A DNA stretch of 64,000 nt from G963662605 sp963667005 (GCA_963667005.1 OY762937.1:1426001-1490000), one strand, 5' to 3'; shown: positions 33,815-43,044, numbered from the stretch's first letter. The notes: generated by a model not told the origin, from the sequence alone. Program-made: numbers and translations.

Positions 33815-36205
33815 ATGAAAAAATTACTGGTCTTACTCCTGTTTGTTGTTGTTTCATTCCAAACCTTTCCGCAAAATATTATGCGCGGGTATTATGCAGA
33901 GAACGCGCTTGGCATGACCTCGCCCGGAGCAATGAAATACGGATTATACGGATATGATAATCCGGCAGTGCTTTCGACTTTGAATGCCCCGGATTTTTAT
34001 TTTACGTACACGAAGTTTAAAAAACATTGGAATGATGCCCATCAATATGGTGCATACGCTGCTATTCCGAATTTCGGTTTTGGTCTGGTCAATCATAAAT
34101 TCGGCGCGCAATCGGTAACAAATTATATGTTGTCCGGAGCAGTCGGTGATGAGGCAGTCAGCATCGGGTCCGGATACGGATGGTCATCCGGCAATGTTGA
34201 TGGCCAGGTAAGCATATGGACGCTTGGGACTCTTGTTCGTCCAAATCAATACCTGAGTCTTGGCGCGACAGCATATTTGCCGAATACGGGAGAGCGCGAA
34301 GGAATGTTTGAAGCGGCGTTCCGGCCATTGAAGAGTGAAGTGCTTGCCCTCTTTGCAGATTATGTTTTGCGCAGACATAAAATATCGGAGGAATCCAGAT
34401 GGTCTGCGGGTATCGCAGTTGAGGCCTTGCCCGGAATCAGGTTGACAGGAAGATTTTTTGAGGATCACTCAGTTACTGCAGGCGTCCAGATTTCGTTTGG
34501 TAATTCGGGTATAACAAATCAAGAGTACTTTGATAAAGATCAAAATCTGGCATATAGTTCTTACGGAGTAAGAATCGGCGGTTACGATAGAAATGTTTTC
34601 GCAAAAGCTCAGGAAGGTAAAAATGTTCTGACGTTTGATATGCATCAGGGCATTACCTATCAGAAATACAAAATACTCGATAAGCGATTGGCACTGCAGG
34701 AACTGTTGGAAAATATTGAAGCAGCTAAGAACGATGATGCCATAGGAGCAATAGCAATTAAAGCTTCCGAGATGAGCGGAGACAGGGAACTGCTCTGGGA
34801 AGTTAGAACAAAGCTAAAAGAATTTAAAGCTGCCGGAAAGAAGATTTTTATTTTCATCGATCGCGGCGGACTGAATGAGTATCACTTTGCTTCAATTGCC
34901 GACAAAATTGTTGTCGATCCGGCCGGTACCTTTGTATTTGAAGGCTATGCGATGGGACGAAGCTACCTTAAGGGAACCCTCGATAAATTGGGGATCGGAT
35001 TTGATGAGCTGAGATTCTTTAAATATAAATCGGCAAATGAAACTTTTTCCCGGGATAAGATGAGTGATGCCGATCGGGAACAGCGCCAGAAAATAGTGGA
35101 TGATTTATATACAGTGGCGAAGGATGAAATTGTCGCAACCGGCAGAATCTCTGCTGTTCAATATGACTCCTTAGTGAATAATAAAGTGCTTGTACTTTCT
35201 GCAGAGATGCGAAGCATGGGCTTGGCTGATACGGTCGCACGGTGGGAGGCTGTTGAGCAGATGATAAAAGATAATTCAATGCGCAAAATCGGAGCGAAAC
35301 AGATCGAAGCCAACAGACTGCCTTCTGATAATTATTGGGGCAAAAAACCGGAAATTGCGATTATCTATGCTCTCGGTGTTTGTGCGATGGATGAAGGAAT
35401 TTCAGCCCGCTCATTGGAAAAAGATGTGAAGCGTGCTGTTGATGATGACAACGTGAAGGCAATTGTTCTACGCGTAGATTCACCCGGCGGTGATGCAATG
35501 GCGTCGGATTATATTTCCGAAGCCTTGCTCAAAGCAAAAGGAAAAAAACCGGTCATCGTTTCACAGGGGAAAGTAGCCGCATCCGGAGGTTACTGGCTCT
35601 CCATGTATGCCGATACAATTGTTGCTGCCCCAACTACCATTACCGGTTCTGTCGGTGTCATCGGAGGATGGCTCTACAATAAAGGATTCAAAGAAATGCT
35701 TGGCGGCTCAACTGATGCGGTTAAAAAGGGCGACCATGCAGATCTCGGATTGGGATTTACCATTCCGGTAATTGGACTTACTATTCCCGATAGAGATTTA
35801 AACACAATTGAACGTGCACGCGTTGAGTCTTCAATAAGAGATATGTATAAACAATTTGTAACAAAAGTTGCAAAAGGAAGAAATCGTACTCCTGAGTATA
35901 TTGATACTATCGGTCAGGGCAGAGTATGGAGCGGTATTGACGGTAAGAAGAACGGACTGGTTGATGTTCTTGGCGGACTTGAAACAGCCATAACGATAGC
36001 CGCGGTAAAAGCAGGGTTGGCAAAAGAGCCGTATACTATTAAAGAGTATCCTGAGCCGCAGTATGTAAACTTTGATATGTTTATGCCGAAATTGATTTCA
36101 AGCTCCATTGAAGCAGATCCGGTTTTGAGTAATTTGAAATTCCGTGCGCAGTTTAATGGGCTGCCGCTTCTCATGGTTCCATCAGATATGGAGGTAAGTA
36201 ATTAG
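33815..36205 (+). CDS. sppA: SppA-type (S49) peptidase fused to an outer-membrane-barrel-like N-terminal domain
   Basis: A 796-residue protein. The TTG-started frame opens at 33794, but the ATG at 33815 has GAGG at good distance and begins a signal peptide (LLVLLLFVVVSFQTFPQ). Residues about 20-260 look like a FadL/PorV-type beta-barrel: NPAVLS early, then alternating hydrophobic strands ending in FGNSGITNQEYF. Residues about 275-770 are two S49 repeats of signal peptide peptidase A with the general base Lys405 (FKYKSANETF) and nucleophile Ser590 (AASGGYWLSMYAD). Ordinary SppA has only a membrane anchor at its N-terminus. It is transcribed alone, with a hairpin terminator. Confidence 0.88.
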   Translation: MKKLLVLLLFVVVSFQTFPQNIMRGYYAENALGMTSPGAMKYGLYGYDNPAVLSTLNAPDFYFTYTKFKKHWNDAHQYGAYAAIPNFGFGLVNHKFGAQSVTNYMLSGAVGDEAVSIGSGYGWSSGNVDGQVSIWTLGTLVRPNQYLSLGATAYLPNTGEREGMFEAAFRPLKSEVLALFADYVLRRHKISEESRWSAGIAVEALPGIRLTGRFFEDHSVTAGVQISFGNSGITNQEYFDKDQNLAYSSYGVRIGGYDRNVFAKAQEGKNVLTFDMHQGITYQKYKILDKRLALQELLENIEAAKNDDAIGAIAIKASEMSGDRELLWEVRTKLKEFKAAGKKIFIFIDRGGLNEYHFASIADKIVVDPAGTFVFEGYAMGRSYLKGTLDKLGIGFDELRFFKYKSANETFSRDKMSDADREQRQKIVDDLYTVAKDEIVATGRISAVQYDSLVNNKVLVLSAEMRSMGLADTVARWEAVEQMIKDNSMRKIGAKQIEANRLPSDNYWGKKPEIAIIYALGVCAMDEGISARSLEKDVKRAVDDDNVKAIVLRVDSPGGDAMASDYISEALLKAKGKKPVIVSQGKVAASGGYWLSMYADTIVAAPTTITGSVGVIGGWLYNKGFKEMLGGSTDAVKKGDHADLGLGFTIPVIGLTIPDRDLNTIERARVESSIRDMYKQFVTKVAKGRNRTPEYIDTIGQGRVWSGIDGKKNGLVDVLGGLETAITIAAVKAGLAKEPYTIKEYPEPQYVNFDMFMPKLISSSIEADPVLSNLKFRAQFNGLPLLMVPSDMEVSN

Positions 36206-36278
36206 TGTGCAAAAGTGACAATTTTTATTTGTCACTATGATGTATCCACTTGTCACTTAAATACAAAAGTATTTTCTA

Positions 36279-36312
36279 AAAGAGCGAATTCAGAACGGAT
36301 TCGCTCTTTTGT
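36279..36312 (+). terminator. Terminator after the SppA fusion gene
   Basis: A stem AAAGAGCGAAT / ATTCGCTCTTT with a loop of about nine bases, then TTTTGTTTT. Confidence 0.85.
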
Positions 36313-36367
36313 TTTAGGTATGATTGTTGCACTCTTACCATAGACCATAAACAATCATGGAGCTGAT

Positions 36368-36820
36368 ATGAGTAATGATGCGGCAGAAATGTATCCTGAA
36401 TACTCGGGGCAAAAAAAGATCAAATCAAGATCAGAGTTTGATTCACGGAGACCGACCGTGTTGGTGGTTGAGGACGATTTAAAAATCATAGAAGCGTTCC
36501 GGCTTTTTCTGGAATCGGAAAATTGCAATATGCTTGCAGCAACGGATGTAGATGAAGCGATGAAAAAAGCCCGCAGTACGAAGATTGATCTTCTTATTAC
36601 GGATTTCTACCTGAAGACAAAATCGAGTGTTGAATTATATACGCTTATCCGGAAAGTATATCCGAATATTCCGATAGCCGTCATAACAGGGTATCCGGAA
36701 TACATCGGAGAAGAGGATGTCCGGATATTCGGGGCGGATTACTTTTTTACTAAACCGCTTGAATTGGACAAGCTGCGCGAGGTTGTCCGGCAGAACTGTT
36801 CACCACAGATAATTAATTGA
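36368..36820 (+). CDS. Stand-alone response-regulator receiver protein
   Basis: A 150-residue protein: a polar N-terminal 30 residues and one receiver domain (about 32-148). The acidic pocket VVEDD, phospho-acceptor Asp in LITDFYLK, Thr in VITGYP and Lys in FTKPLE are all in place, so it can be phosphorylated. No output domain and no kinase next to it. The N-terminal extension contains tyrosines and basic residues but no known motif. It could relay phosphate or bind a partner; the kinase at 25325 is a candidate only by proximity. Confidence 0.9.
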   Translation: MSNDAAEMYPEYSGQKKIKSRSEFDSRRPTVLVVEDDLKIIEAFRLFLESENCNMLAATDVDEAMKKARSTKIDLLITDFYLKTKSSVELYTLIRKVYPNIPIAVITGYPEYIGEEDVRIFGADYFFTKPLELDKLREVVRQNCSPQIIN

Positions 36821-36956
36821 TTAAAGCTGCATTTCTAGTAGAAAATAATCGGTTTTTTGGACTTGTTTTACCGTTTAAAATACTTATTTTTAAAGTGATG
36901 ATATAAGAATGCAATGAGTTTAATCATTTATATAATACATTTATAGGAGTCAAACT

Positions 36957-37280
36957 ATGTCACTTAAAATAACTGAAGAATGTATCAACTGTGGTGCTTG
37001 TCAATCCGAATGCCCGAATGACGCTATCTATCCTGGTGGAGAAGACTGGGAATTCAAGGGTGAAACCCATGGTGCTGAAGATGCGGGTCCATTTGGAGCA
37101 ACCGGATTTTATTCGAACGATTACTATTATATAGTTACTGATAAATGCACAGAGTGCAAGGGTTATCATGACGAACCTCAGTGTGCTGCTGCTTGTCCGG
37201 TAGCTTGCTGTGTTCAGGATGAAAACCATCCGGAATCAGAAGAAGAATTGCTCGCTAAAAAAGACAAAATTCACGGTTAA
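36957..37280 (+). CDS. Ferredoxin with two [4Fe-4S] cluster motifs
   Basis: A 107-residue ferredoxin. The first motif CINCGACQSECP starts at residue 9; the second, CTECKGYHDEPQCAAACP, has the longer Cys-x-x-Cys-x8-Cys spacing of the YfhL/Alvin type. The insert between them (FKGETHGAEDAGPFGATGF...) and the acidic tail are common in Bacteroidota relatives. It carries electrons in the cytoplasm; the partner enzyme is not in the neighbourhood. ATG at 36957 with AGGAG. A terminator follows, so it is a single-gene unit. Confidence 0.92.
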   Translation: MSLKITEECINCGACQSECPNDAIYPGGEDWEFKGETHGAEDAGPFGATGFYSNDYYYIVTDKCTECKGYHDEPQCAAACPVACCVQDENHPESEEELLAKKDKIHG

Positions 37281-37301
37281 TCCGAAAGCAATTTCGAACA
37301 G

Positions 37302-37335
37302 AGGCTGCCCCGGAGTATCGGGTCAGCCTTTTTTG
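37302..37335 (+). terminator. Terminator after the ferredoxin gene
   Basis: A stem AGGCTG(CCC) / (GGG)T-CAGCCT with a one-base bulge, followed by TTTTTTG. Confidence 0.85.
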
Positions 37336-37647
37336 TTTTAAACATCTATACTCCGGCAGTCATTGAATCATCTTGGCAGGGTTTTTGTTTAATAAATGAT
37401 GGATAATAAGGTTTTCATTGCTTTTATAATAGAAAAGGTCGAAAATAGCGCAATATTATAGTATCGATTCATTAATGGTTTTGCATTCTGTTTTTAGTTC
37501 TGTCCCAAAATGAGAATTATACTTATTGTGGGACACAATGAATAATATTTTATCTGCATTTTATTAAAAAAGTAATGATATTACTATGCGGGTAAATTGT
37601 GCTTTCGTGTAGAGTGATTTTTGAGTTACATAAATAAAGAGGTTTCT
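37336..37647. promoter_or_regulatory. Upstream region of the thioester-domain gene, with an inverted repeat
   Basis: About 310 bases without a gene. TGTCCCA (37501-37507) and TGGGACA (37529-37535) form an inverted repeat with a 21-base spacer, about 112 bases before the start codon; it may be a regulator site or a chance hairpin. No clear promoter boxes or known leader RNA. Confidence 0.35.
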
Positions 37648-40600
37648 ATGAAACATACCATAGTACTTTTATTCAGCTTGCTGCTTTTTGCCGGTGCTCA
37701 AGTTTTTGCCTCAATAGATACCACAGGAAGGGGAGATTCCGCTTCCCTCAAGATGTCTTATTTTAAGGTAAAGAAAATCGAAGGCTCAAGTACGGCAAAA
37801 GTGACTGCGACGGACCGTGGAGTGAATAATATAACATTCACCAATCCGTACAACACCTCGCAGACAGAAACGGTATGGGCTGGTAGTATTACCGGAACCA
37901 TTGACAATACAACTACAAAATTTTATTGTATTGACATTGCACATTTTCTCGCGTTTTATACTGTATCGCAGCCGCATACATACGCAGACAGCGGTGCAAC
38001 CCCTTCACAGATAACCTATATTCTGAATAATTATTATCCTTATAAAACCTATCCGTATGCAGGCAGTGCTTCAACGGTTGACATTGAAGCGGCAGCTGTA
38101 CAGTTGGCAATATGGCATTTCAGTGATGGCGTGGATATAAATACGGTAAGCAATTCCACAGTGAAAACACGTGCATTAGTCATTCTCGCAGATGCAAACC
38201 TGCATGGAAATAACCTGGTTGTTGCATCAGCAATCTCAATTCTCCCCGGTACCCAAAATATACCCATCGGTACAAAAGCATATTTTGTAACTCAGGCACT
38301 TGATGCTACCGGTACCGGTGTAAAGAATCTGACAGTTAGCTATAGCGCAACCGACGGAACGCTCAGTGCTTCATCTGCTCTTACTGATACAACCGGAACC
38401 ACATCTTCCGTTTCGCTTACACAAGGCAGCGGAACGTCATCAGTTATTACTGCATCTGCAACGTTTATGATTCCGCAAGGCACAAAATTTATGCATTCGG
38501 TTTCACCTGATACATATCAGAAGTTAGTGCTTGCAACACCCGTCATGGCAAACCGCTCAGCAAAGAGTACAATTACTTGGTACAAACCAAGTTCGACTTG
38601 CGATTTATCCGGTTCAAAAACATTTACGCAGGGTGGATGGGGAAGCCCATCGAAGAGTGCTCCCGGCAAAATACGCGATAACAACTTTGCCTCAGTTTTT
38701 CCATCAGGTATGACAATTGGAGGCGGGTATACACTTAAGTTTACATCAGCATCAGCTGTTATGAATTTCTTGCCGGCAGGTGGAACGGCTGCAGCATTAA
38801 AAGCAAGTGCAATTGATCCGACATCATCAGCTGCAGGAGTGCTTGCCGGACAGATAGTTGCTCTAACCCTAAACGTTGCATATGACAACGCCGGGTATTT
38901 GGGCACCAATAGCATTAAATTAAAAGATCAGGTGATCGTATCCGGCACATTCATCGGTAAAACCGTAAGCGAATTTCTCGCGATTGCCAACGCGGCATTA
39001 GGCGGGGCAGCTTCACAGTATTCATTCTCCGATATTAATAGTGCCGCAACATCCATTAATGAAAATTTTGACAATGGAACTTCAAACAACGGATTCTTGA
39101 CTTGCAACACCACTGCAATGAAAGCTGACTTGTCACTATTGAAGTCTGTTGATAAATCGAGTCCGGCGGTAGGTGATACGCTGAACTTTACACTCGTTGT
39201 CTCGAACGCGGGTCCCGGAAATGCAACAGGCGTTAAGGTCACGGATATATTACCATCGGGATTCCAGTTTCTGAGTTATACCTCCGGCGCGGGAACATAT
39301 GATAATTCAACTGGCGTGTGGAACGTTGGTAGTATCGCGGCAAACGCTTCATATACATTGAAAATAAAAGTTAAGGTGAACGTTGTTGCAATCAACAACG
39401 GATATTTCAATCTCGGTCCTGCCGCGGATTATAACGTATTTGTTCTTGAAGATATCAATCAGCCGTCTTCGGATACGCAGGGTAAGATGGCGGTCGGCCG
39501 CGATGCAACATTGACGAACTACAGTATCGGCGATCAGCTTCCTATCGTTCAGGATTTGAATGACGTGTTTATCGTTGGCAATAACCTAACATTCGGTAGC
39601 GGTGCGGTTTATGGTGGAAATGTTGTTTATGGTAACTCAACAAATCTACCTAAAATGGCTGTTACCATTACCGATGGAACATTGCGTCAGGATAGCAAAA
39701 TTGATTTTGCTGAAGCTGCTTCGTATCTACAGAATTTATCTTGTCAGCTTGGCGGTTACACAGTTAACAGCACCACGATATCGGATGAGTGGGGTAACGT
39801 AACTTGCACAGGCGCACAGCCGTTCCTGAATGTTTTCAGCATAGCCGATACGGTTATTAACAAAGCAGGTAATGTTGATTTGACTGCTCCGAACGGTTCG
39901 GTTGTTGTAGTTAATATTCTCGGTAAGAATGTTACCTGGAAGGGCGGTTTAACGGTAACAGGCACGGACATTACCAACGTTATTTATAACTTCCCTGAAG
40001 CGCAGAATATTACCATCGGCGGCATTGATGTCCGCGGTTCAATTCTTGCGCCTTTTGCTCATGTTGATTTTACCGCCGGTGTTCAGAATGGACAGATGAT
40101 TGCAAAATCAATTACCGGATCAGGTCAGTTCAATAATGCTAAGTTTATCGGAAACGTACCGCTTGACACAACGTTAGTTAATATAGCTGAGATTTCTCAC
40201 TCCGACTTACTCGATCCTGATTCATCACCTGCGAACGGCGTTGTTACTGAAGATGATTACTCATCTGTTGCCGTTCACGTCACAGGAGCGACGGGTGCAT
40301 CAGGTAGTTCCGGAAGTTCAGGCAGTCTGGGTAACTGGAAATTCCTCGGCGCTTTCCCGAGCGGCGAATTGGTATGGACATTAACAAACGATATTAACGG
40401 AGCCATGCTGGCCGGAACATTCGGCGGGAACATTTACCGCTCAACTGATAACGGTGTAACATGGAGTAAACTGAACCAGACTATGCATGCAGGTTATATC
40501 TGGTCGTTGAAGTCGAAGAGCAATGGTACGTTGTTTGCCGGATGTGATAAAGGTATATACCGTTCGACGAATAACGGTAGCAGCTGGGATTCTGTTGGGC

Positions 40601-41487
40601 TTGGAGGACTTGATGTCCGCTCAATCGCTATAACTGCGAATGGAACGGTCTTAGCCGGTACTTGGGGCAAGGGTCTTTATTCATCAGCAGATAACGGCGC
40701 AACATGGGTTCATAATACCGGGGTTCTTGCAGACGCCGCCGTTCATGCTCTTGCAATAAATGCGGCAGGTGAAATATTTGCAGGTACCTACGGTTCAGGT
40801 ATGTATAAGTCGGCTGATAACGGCGCTAACTGGACACACCTGAGCATGGATTATGATTTCGTATGGACACTTGGCATAACCGGAAATGGAACTATCATCG
40901 CGGGTACATACGGTAAGGGAGTTTACCGTTCGACCGACAACGGTGCAACCTGGGCAGTTGTTAACAACGGCCTGCATGGAAGATTCATGTATTCTACAAC
41001 AATTGATGCTGCGAATAACGTTTATGTCAGTGCCTGGGCCGGTGGTGTTTATGCTTCGACCGACAACGGCGCTAACTGGAGTTCAATCGGATTGCAGGGA
41101 TACAATGTAAGTTCTATCGTTACCAATCCGAGAGCGAAAGTCCTTTACGCCGGAACGAGCGACGGAAAGATCTATTATAACGAAAGTCCGCTTGCCGTTG
41201 AACAAGTAAAAACCGGAATACCGAAAGAGTTCAACATTGCGCAGAACTACCCGAATCCATTTAACCCGTCAACGGTTATCCGCGTGGAAGTTCCGAAGAT
41301 GCAGAATGTAACACTCAAAGTATTCAATATACTGGGACAGGAAGTACGGACACTGATTAATCAGGTTATGAATCCCGGTACATATAACGTAACATTCGAC
41401 GGGAAGAATCTCGCGAGTGGCGTTTATATTTATCAACTGAAGGCAGGTACGGTGCAAATAGCCAGAAAGATGGTATTGCAGAAATAA
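37648..41487 (+). CDS. Giant T9SS surface protein with thioester domain, DUF11, choice-of-anchor A domain and propeller repeats
   Basis: A 1279-residue protein; ATG at 37648 with AGAGG, in a frame that reaches back to a TTG at 37621. Order: signal peptide 1-21; a thioester-type domain (about 60-190) with Cys94 (FYCID) and Gln152 (VQLAIWHFSDG), the pair that makes the reactive thioester; a TFTQGGWG-type beta domain; a DUF11 repeat (ADLSLLKSVDKSSPAVGDTL); a choice-of-anchor A domain (FNLGPAADYNVFVLED ... KNVTWKGGL); a Ser/Gly linker; about seven YRSTDNGxTW sialidase-type repeats; and a type IX sorting domain (QNYPNPFNPSTVIR). It looks like a surface adhesin able to attach covalently to a target. 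It is monocistronic. Confidence 0.85.
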   Translation: MKHTIVLLFSLLLFAGAQVFASIDTTGRGDSASLKMSYFKVKKIEGSSTAKVTATDRGVNNITFTNPYNTSQTETVWAGSITGTIDNTTTKFYCIDIAHFLAFYTVSQPHTYADSGATPSQITYILNNYYPYKTYPYAGSASTVDIEAAAVQLAIWHFSDGVDINTVSNSTVKTRALVILADANLHGNNLVVASAISILPGTQNIPIGTKAYFVTQALDATGTGVKNLTVSYSATDGTLSASSALTDTTGTTSSVSLTQGSGTSSVITASATFMIPQGTKFMHSVSPDTYQKLVLATPVMANRSAKSTITWYKPSSTCDLSGSKTFTQGGWGSPSKSAPGKIRDNNFASVFPSGMTIGGGYTLKFTSASAVMNFLPAGGTAAALKASAIDPTSSAAGVLAGQIVALTLNVAYDNAGYLGTNSIKLKDQVIVSGTFIGKTVSEFLAIANAALGGAASQYSFSDINSAATSINENFDNGTSNNGFLTCNTTAMKADLSLLKSVDKSSPAVGDTLNFTLVVSNAGPGNATGVKVTDILPSGFQFLSYTSGAGTYDNSTGVWNVGSIAANASYTLKIKVKVNVVAINNGYFNLGPAADYNVFVLEDINQPSSDTQGKMAVGRDATLTNYSIGDQLPIVQDLNDVFIVGNNLTFGSGAVYGGNVVYGNSTNLPKMAVTITDGTLRQDSKIDFAEAASYLQNLSCQLGGYTVNSTTISDEWGNVTCTGAQPFLNVFSIADTVINKAGNVDLTAPNGSVVVVNILGKNVTWKGGLTVTGTDITNVIYNFPEAQNITIGGIDVRGSILAPFAHVDFTAGVQNGQMIAKSITGSGQFNNAKFIGNVPLDTTLVNIAEISHSDLLDPDSSPANGVVTEDDYSSVAVHVTGATGASGSSGSSGSLGNWKFLGAFPSGELVWTLTNDINGAMLAGTFGGNIYRSTDNGVTWSKLNQTMHAGYIWSLKSKSNGTLFAGCDKGIYRSTNNGSSWDSVGLGGLDVRSIAITANGTVLAGTWGKGLYSSADNGATWVHNTGVLADAAVHALAINAAGEIFAGTYGSGMYKSADNGANWTHLSMDYDFVWTLGITGNGTIIAGTYGKGVYRSTDNGATWAVVNNGLHGRFMYSTTIDAANNVYVSAWAGGVYASTDNGANWSSIGLQGYNVSSIVTNPRAKVLYAGTSDGKIYYNESPLAVEQVKTGIPKEFNIAQNYPNPFNPSTVIRVEVPKMQNVTLKVFNILGQEVRTLINQVMNPGTYNVTFDGKNLASGVYIYQLKAGTVQIARKMVLQK

Positions 41488-41516
41488 TGTGAAGCCATCA
41501 GATTCACGCATTACTA

Positions 41517-41549
41517 AAAAGACGGTCCCATTGGGACCGTCTTTTTTTT
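41517..41549 (+). terminator. Terminator after the thioester-domain gene
   Basis: A 9-bp perfect stem GACGGTCCC / GGGACCGTC with a three-base loop, A-run to the left and eight T to the right. Confidence 0.93.
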
Positions 41550-41582
41550 GTATCTTCGTAATTAAAAATGTAAGGAATAGTA

Positions 41583-41945
41583 ATGCATACTCTTATAGAA
41601 AAACCAAGTATCATAGAAGCAGCTGGTAACAAACCGAAGATCATTCAGGAGTTTATCGGCAGGGTAAATTCAAAAACCGGAGACCTTAGTGTCGCGAGAA
41701 TGATTTCTCCCGGTGGATGGATTGAGCCGGGTCAGACTCCCGAGTTTGATGAGTATACCGTTGTATTAAAAGGTACGCTGCGCGTCGAAGCTAAGGATGG
41801 TTTTATTGACGTTCAGGCGGGACAGGCCATTATCGCACGCAAAGGCGAGTGGGTTAAATACAGTACTCCGACTGACGAAGGTGCGGAATATATCGCTGTA
41901 TGCCTACCAGCGTTCGCTCCCGCTACTGTGCATAGAGATGAATAG
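41583..41945 (+). CDS. Single-domain cupin protein
   Basis: A 120-residue small beta-barrel of the cupin superfamily, similar to EutQ-like and other mini-cupins. The first cupin motif is recognisable (PGGWIEPGQTPEFDEYTVVLKGTLRVE) but the usual two metal-binding histidines are replaced by Gln/Glu-type residues; the second motif is in VQAGQAIIARKGEWVKYSTP. So metal binding may be altered and an enzymatic role is uncertain. The gene sits 33 bases after the upstream terminator and is followed by an inverted-repeat element. No operon partner. Confidence 0.82.
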   Translation: MHTLIEKPSIIEAAGNKPKIIQEFIGRVNSKTGDLSVARMISPGGWIEPGQTPEFDEYTVVLKGTLRVEAKDGFIDVQAGQAIIARKGEWVKYSTPTDEGAEYIAVCLPAFAPATVHRDE

Positions 41946-41949
41946 GGCA

Positions 41950-42142
41950 ATAGAACACTGATGACGCTGATGACACGGATTTACACGGAATATTATATAT
42001 AAAACAGAATAATCCATTAATATCTGTTTTCAGATGTTAAATTCTTAAAACCTATTTCGCCTCATCTCTGAGTTATATAAGAGAGTTTTTATAAAAACAT
42101 AAATCCGTGTGAATCAGTGTCATCCGTGTTATCCGCGTTCTA
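41950..42142. repeat. Inverted-repeat element, family D (ATAGAAC ... CACGGAT ends)
   Basis: Arms of about 40 bases at 41950-41989 (ATAGAACACTGATGACGCTG...) and 42102-42142 (reverse complement reads ATAGAACGCGGATAACACGG...) are imperfect inverted repeats around a 110-base AT-rich centre. A single end of the same sequence is at 50850-50895. It has no coding content. Confidence 0.75.
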
Positions 42143-42170
42143 TTCCGATATTGCGACGGCTTAAACTTGC

Positions 42171-42530
42171 TTAATTGTTATGATGGTGATGATGTTCGCA
42201 GGTTATGCCGGAATCTATAACTTCTCCGCGTAAGAATGCATTAACAACATCAGTAACATTGCCGTCGCATCCGCGAACAACCGCGATTCCCCAGCTGCCA
42301 AGCACGTTAATTGCTCCACCGCCGATATTTCCTGCCAGCATAAGTGAAACACCCTGATCGTGCAGTGTTTCTGCAATATTGGATTTGCATCCGCATTCCT
42401 GTGGGGATGTTATAATATCTGTCTGCGCGATGTTTTTATTTTCGTCAATAGTAAAAACGGTGAAATATTCACAGTGTCCGAAATGAGCATCTACATTTTT
42501 ATCACTTCTTGTGGGGACGGCTATTTTCAT
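42171..42530 (-). CDS. NifX/NifB-type dinitrogenase cofactor-binding-like protein with His-rich tail
   Basis: A 119-residue member of the dinitrogenase iron-molybdenum cofactor biosynthesis domain family (the MTH1175 type). The family start MKIAVPTRSDKNVDAHFGHC and core (AGNIGGGAINVLGSWGI, VRGCDGNVTDVV) are clear. Several Cys residues (HC, ECGC) and a C-terminal CEHHHHH tail can bind metal. In organisms without nitrogenase such proteins are thought to handle iron-sulfur or metal clusters, and no nif genes are seen here. It lies 20 bases downstream of the DUF134 gene, a very common pair, and probably shares its promoter and palindromic operator. Confidence 0.9.
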   Translation of the reverse strand: MKIAVPTRSDKNVDAHFGHCEYFTVFTIDENKNIAQTDIITSPQECGCKSNIAETLHDQGVSLMLAGNIGGGAINVLGSWGIAVVRGCDGNVTDVVNAFLRGEVIDSGITCEHHHHHNN

Positions 42531-42550
42531 ATGATAAATCCTTTATGAAT

Positions 42551-42853
42551 TTAATTTTTGTCCGGCGCTCCGGGAATCGGTTCGTCTATTTTAATTGCTT
42601 TACCGTGGAGAATTGCGTCGGTGACTTTTTTGCGGGCACGTTCAAGTATTCTGCCGAAGGTAGCACGCGAGATTTTCATCTTCGCGGCGCCCTCTTCATG
42701 CGAAAGGGCATTGAAATCCGCGAGCCGCAATGCTTCGAGTTCATCGAGTTTTAATTCGACTTCTTCAAGGTTGCAAAGCGGTATACCGCGAGGCTTGAAA
42801 TAATAAGCCTCCGGATCGCAATATATTCTTCTTTTTTTCTGTGGTCGTGCCAT
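42551..42853 (-). CDS. DUF134 DNA-binding protein
   Basis: A 100-residue DUF134 protein: N-terminal basic and Cys-containing part (MARPQKKRRIYCDPEAYYFKP), a conserved LDELEALRLADF helix, and a helix-turn-helix similar to sigma region 4 (SHEEGAAKMKISRATFGRILERARKKV). The family is usually paired with the NifX-type protein encoded just downstream, as here. A perfect 14-bp palindrome lies ten bases before its start codon, so it may repress its own operon. Ligand unknown; the partner suggests a link to metal or iron-sulfur state. Confidence 0.92.
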   Translation of the reverse strand: MARPQKKRRIYCDPEAYYFKPRGIPLCNLEEVELKLDELEALRLADFNALSHEEGAAKMKISRATFGRILERARKKVTDAILHGKAIKIDEPIPGAPDKN

Positions 42854-42862
42854 ATTTTATAA

Positions 42863-42876
42863 TGAGCATATGCTCA
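42863..42876 (-). promoter_or_regulatory. Palindromic operator candidate for DUF134
   Basis: TGAGCATATGCTCA, a perfect 14-bp palindrome, ends ten bases upstream of the DUF134 start codon at 42853. It would lie in the leader or over the promoter of the DUF134-NifX operon. Confidence 0.65.
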
Positions 42877-43044
42877 AAACAAAATTAGGTAAAATTGATG
42901 TGCCACGCAAGAGAAATTTTAGTGGTGCATTTTAACAAGTCACACGATGAGGGGGTACTGTATAGGCTTTTAGTAATGAATTCGACACACTTTCTCGTCT
43001 GTCAAGCGTAGCCGTTAACTCAAGAATATAAGAATTCAAAAAAA

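Noticed and set aside
37336..37647. A sigma-54 promoter for the thioester-domain gene
   Set aside because: No TGGC-N8-TTGC type pair with the right spacing was found; the same search by eye of other upstream regions was also negative, though it was not exhaustive.
40380..41180. Regular DNA repeats that might suggest a CRISPR array
   Set aside because: They encode successive YRSTDNGxTW propeller blades of one long protein; repeat units are diverged and in frame, with no unique spacers.
42171..42853. Evidence for nitrogen fixation
   Set aside because: The NifX-type domain and DUF134 pair are widespread in non-fixing bacteria, and no nitrogenase gene is in the window.
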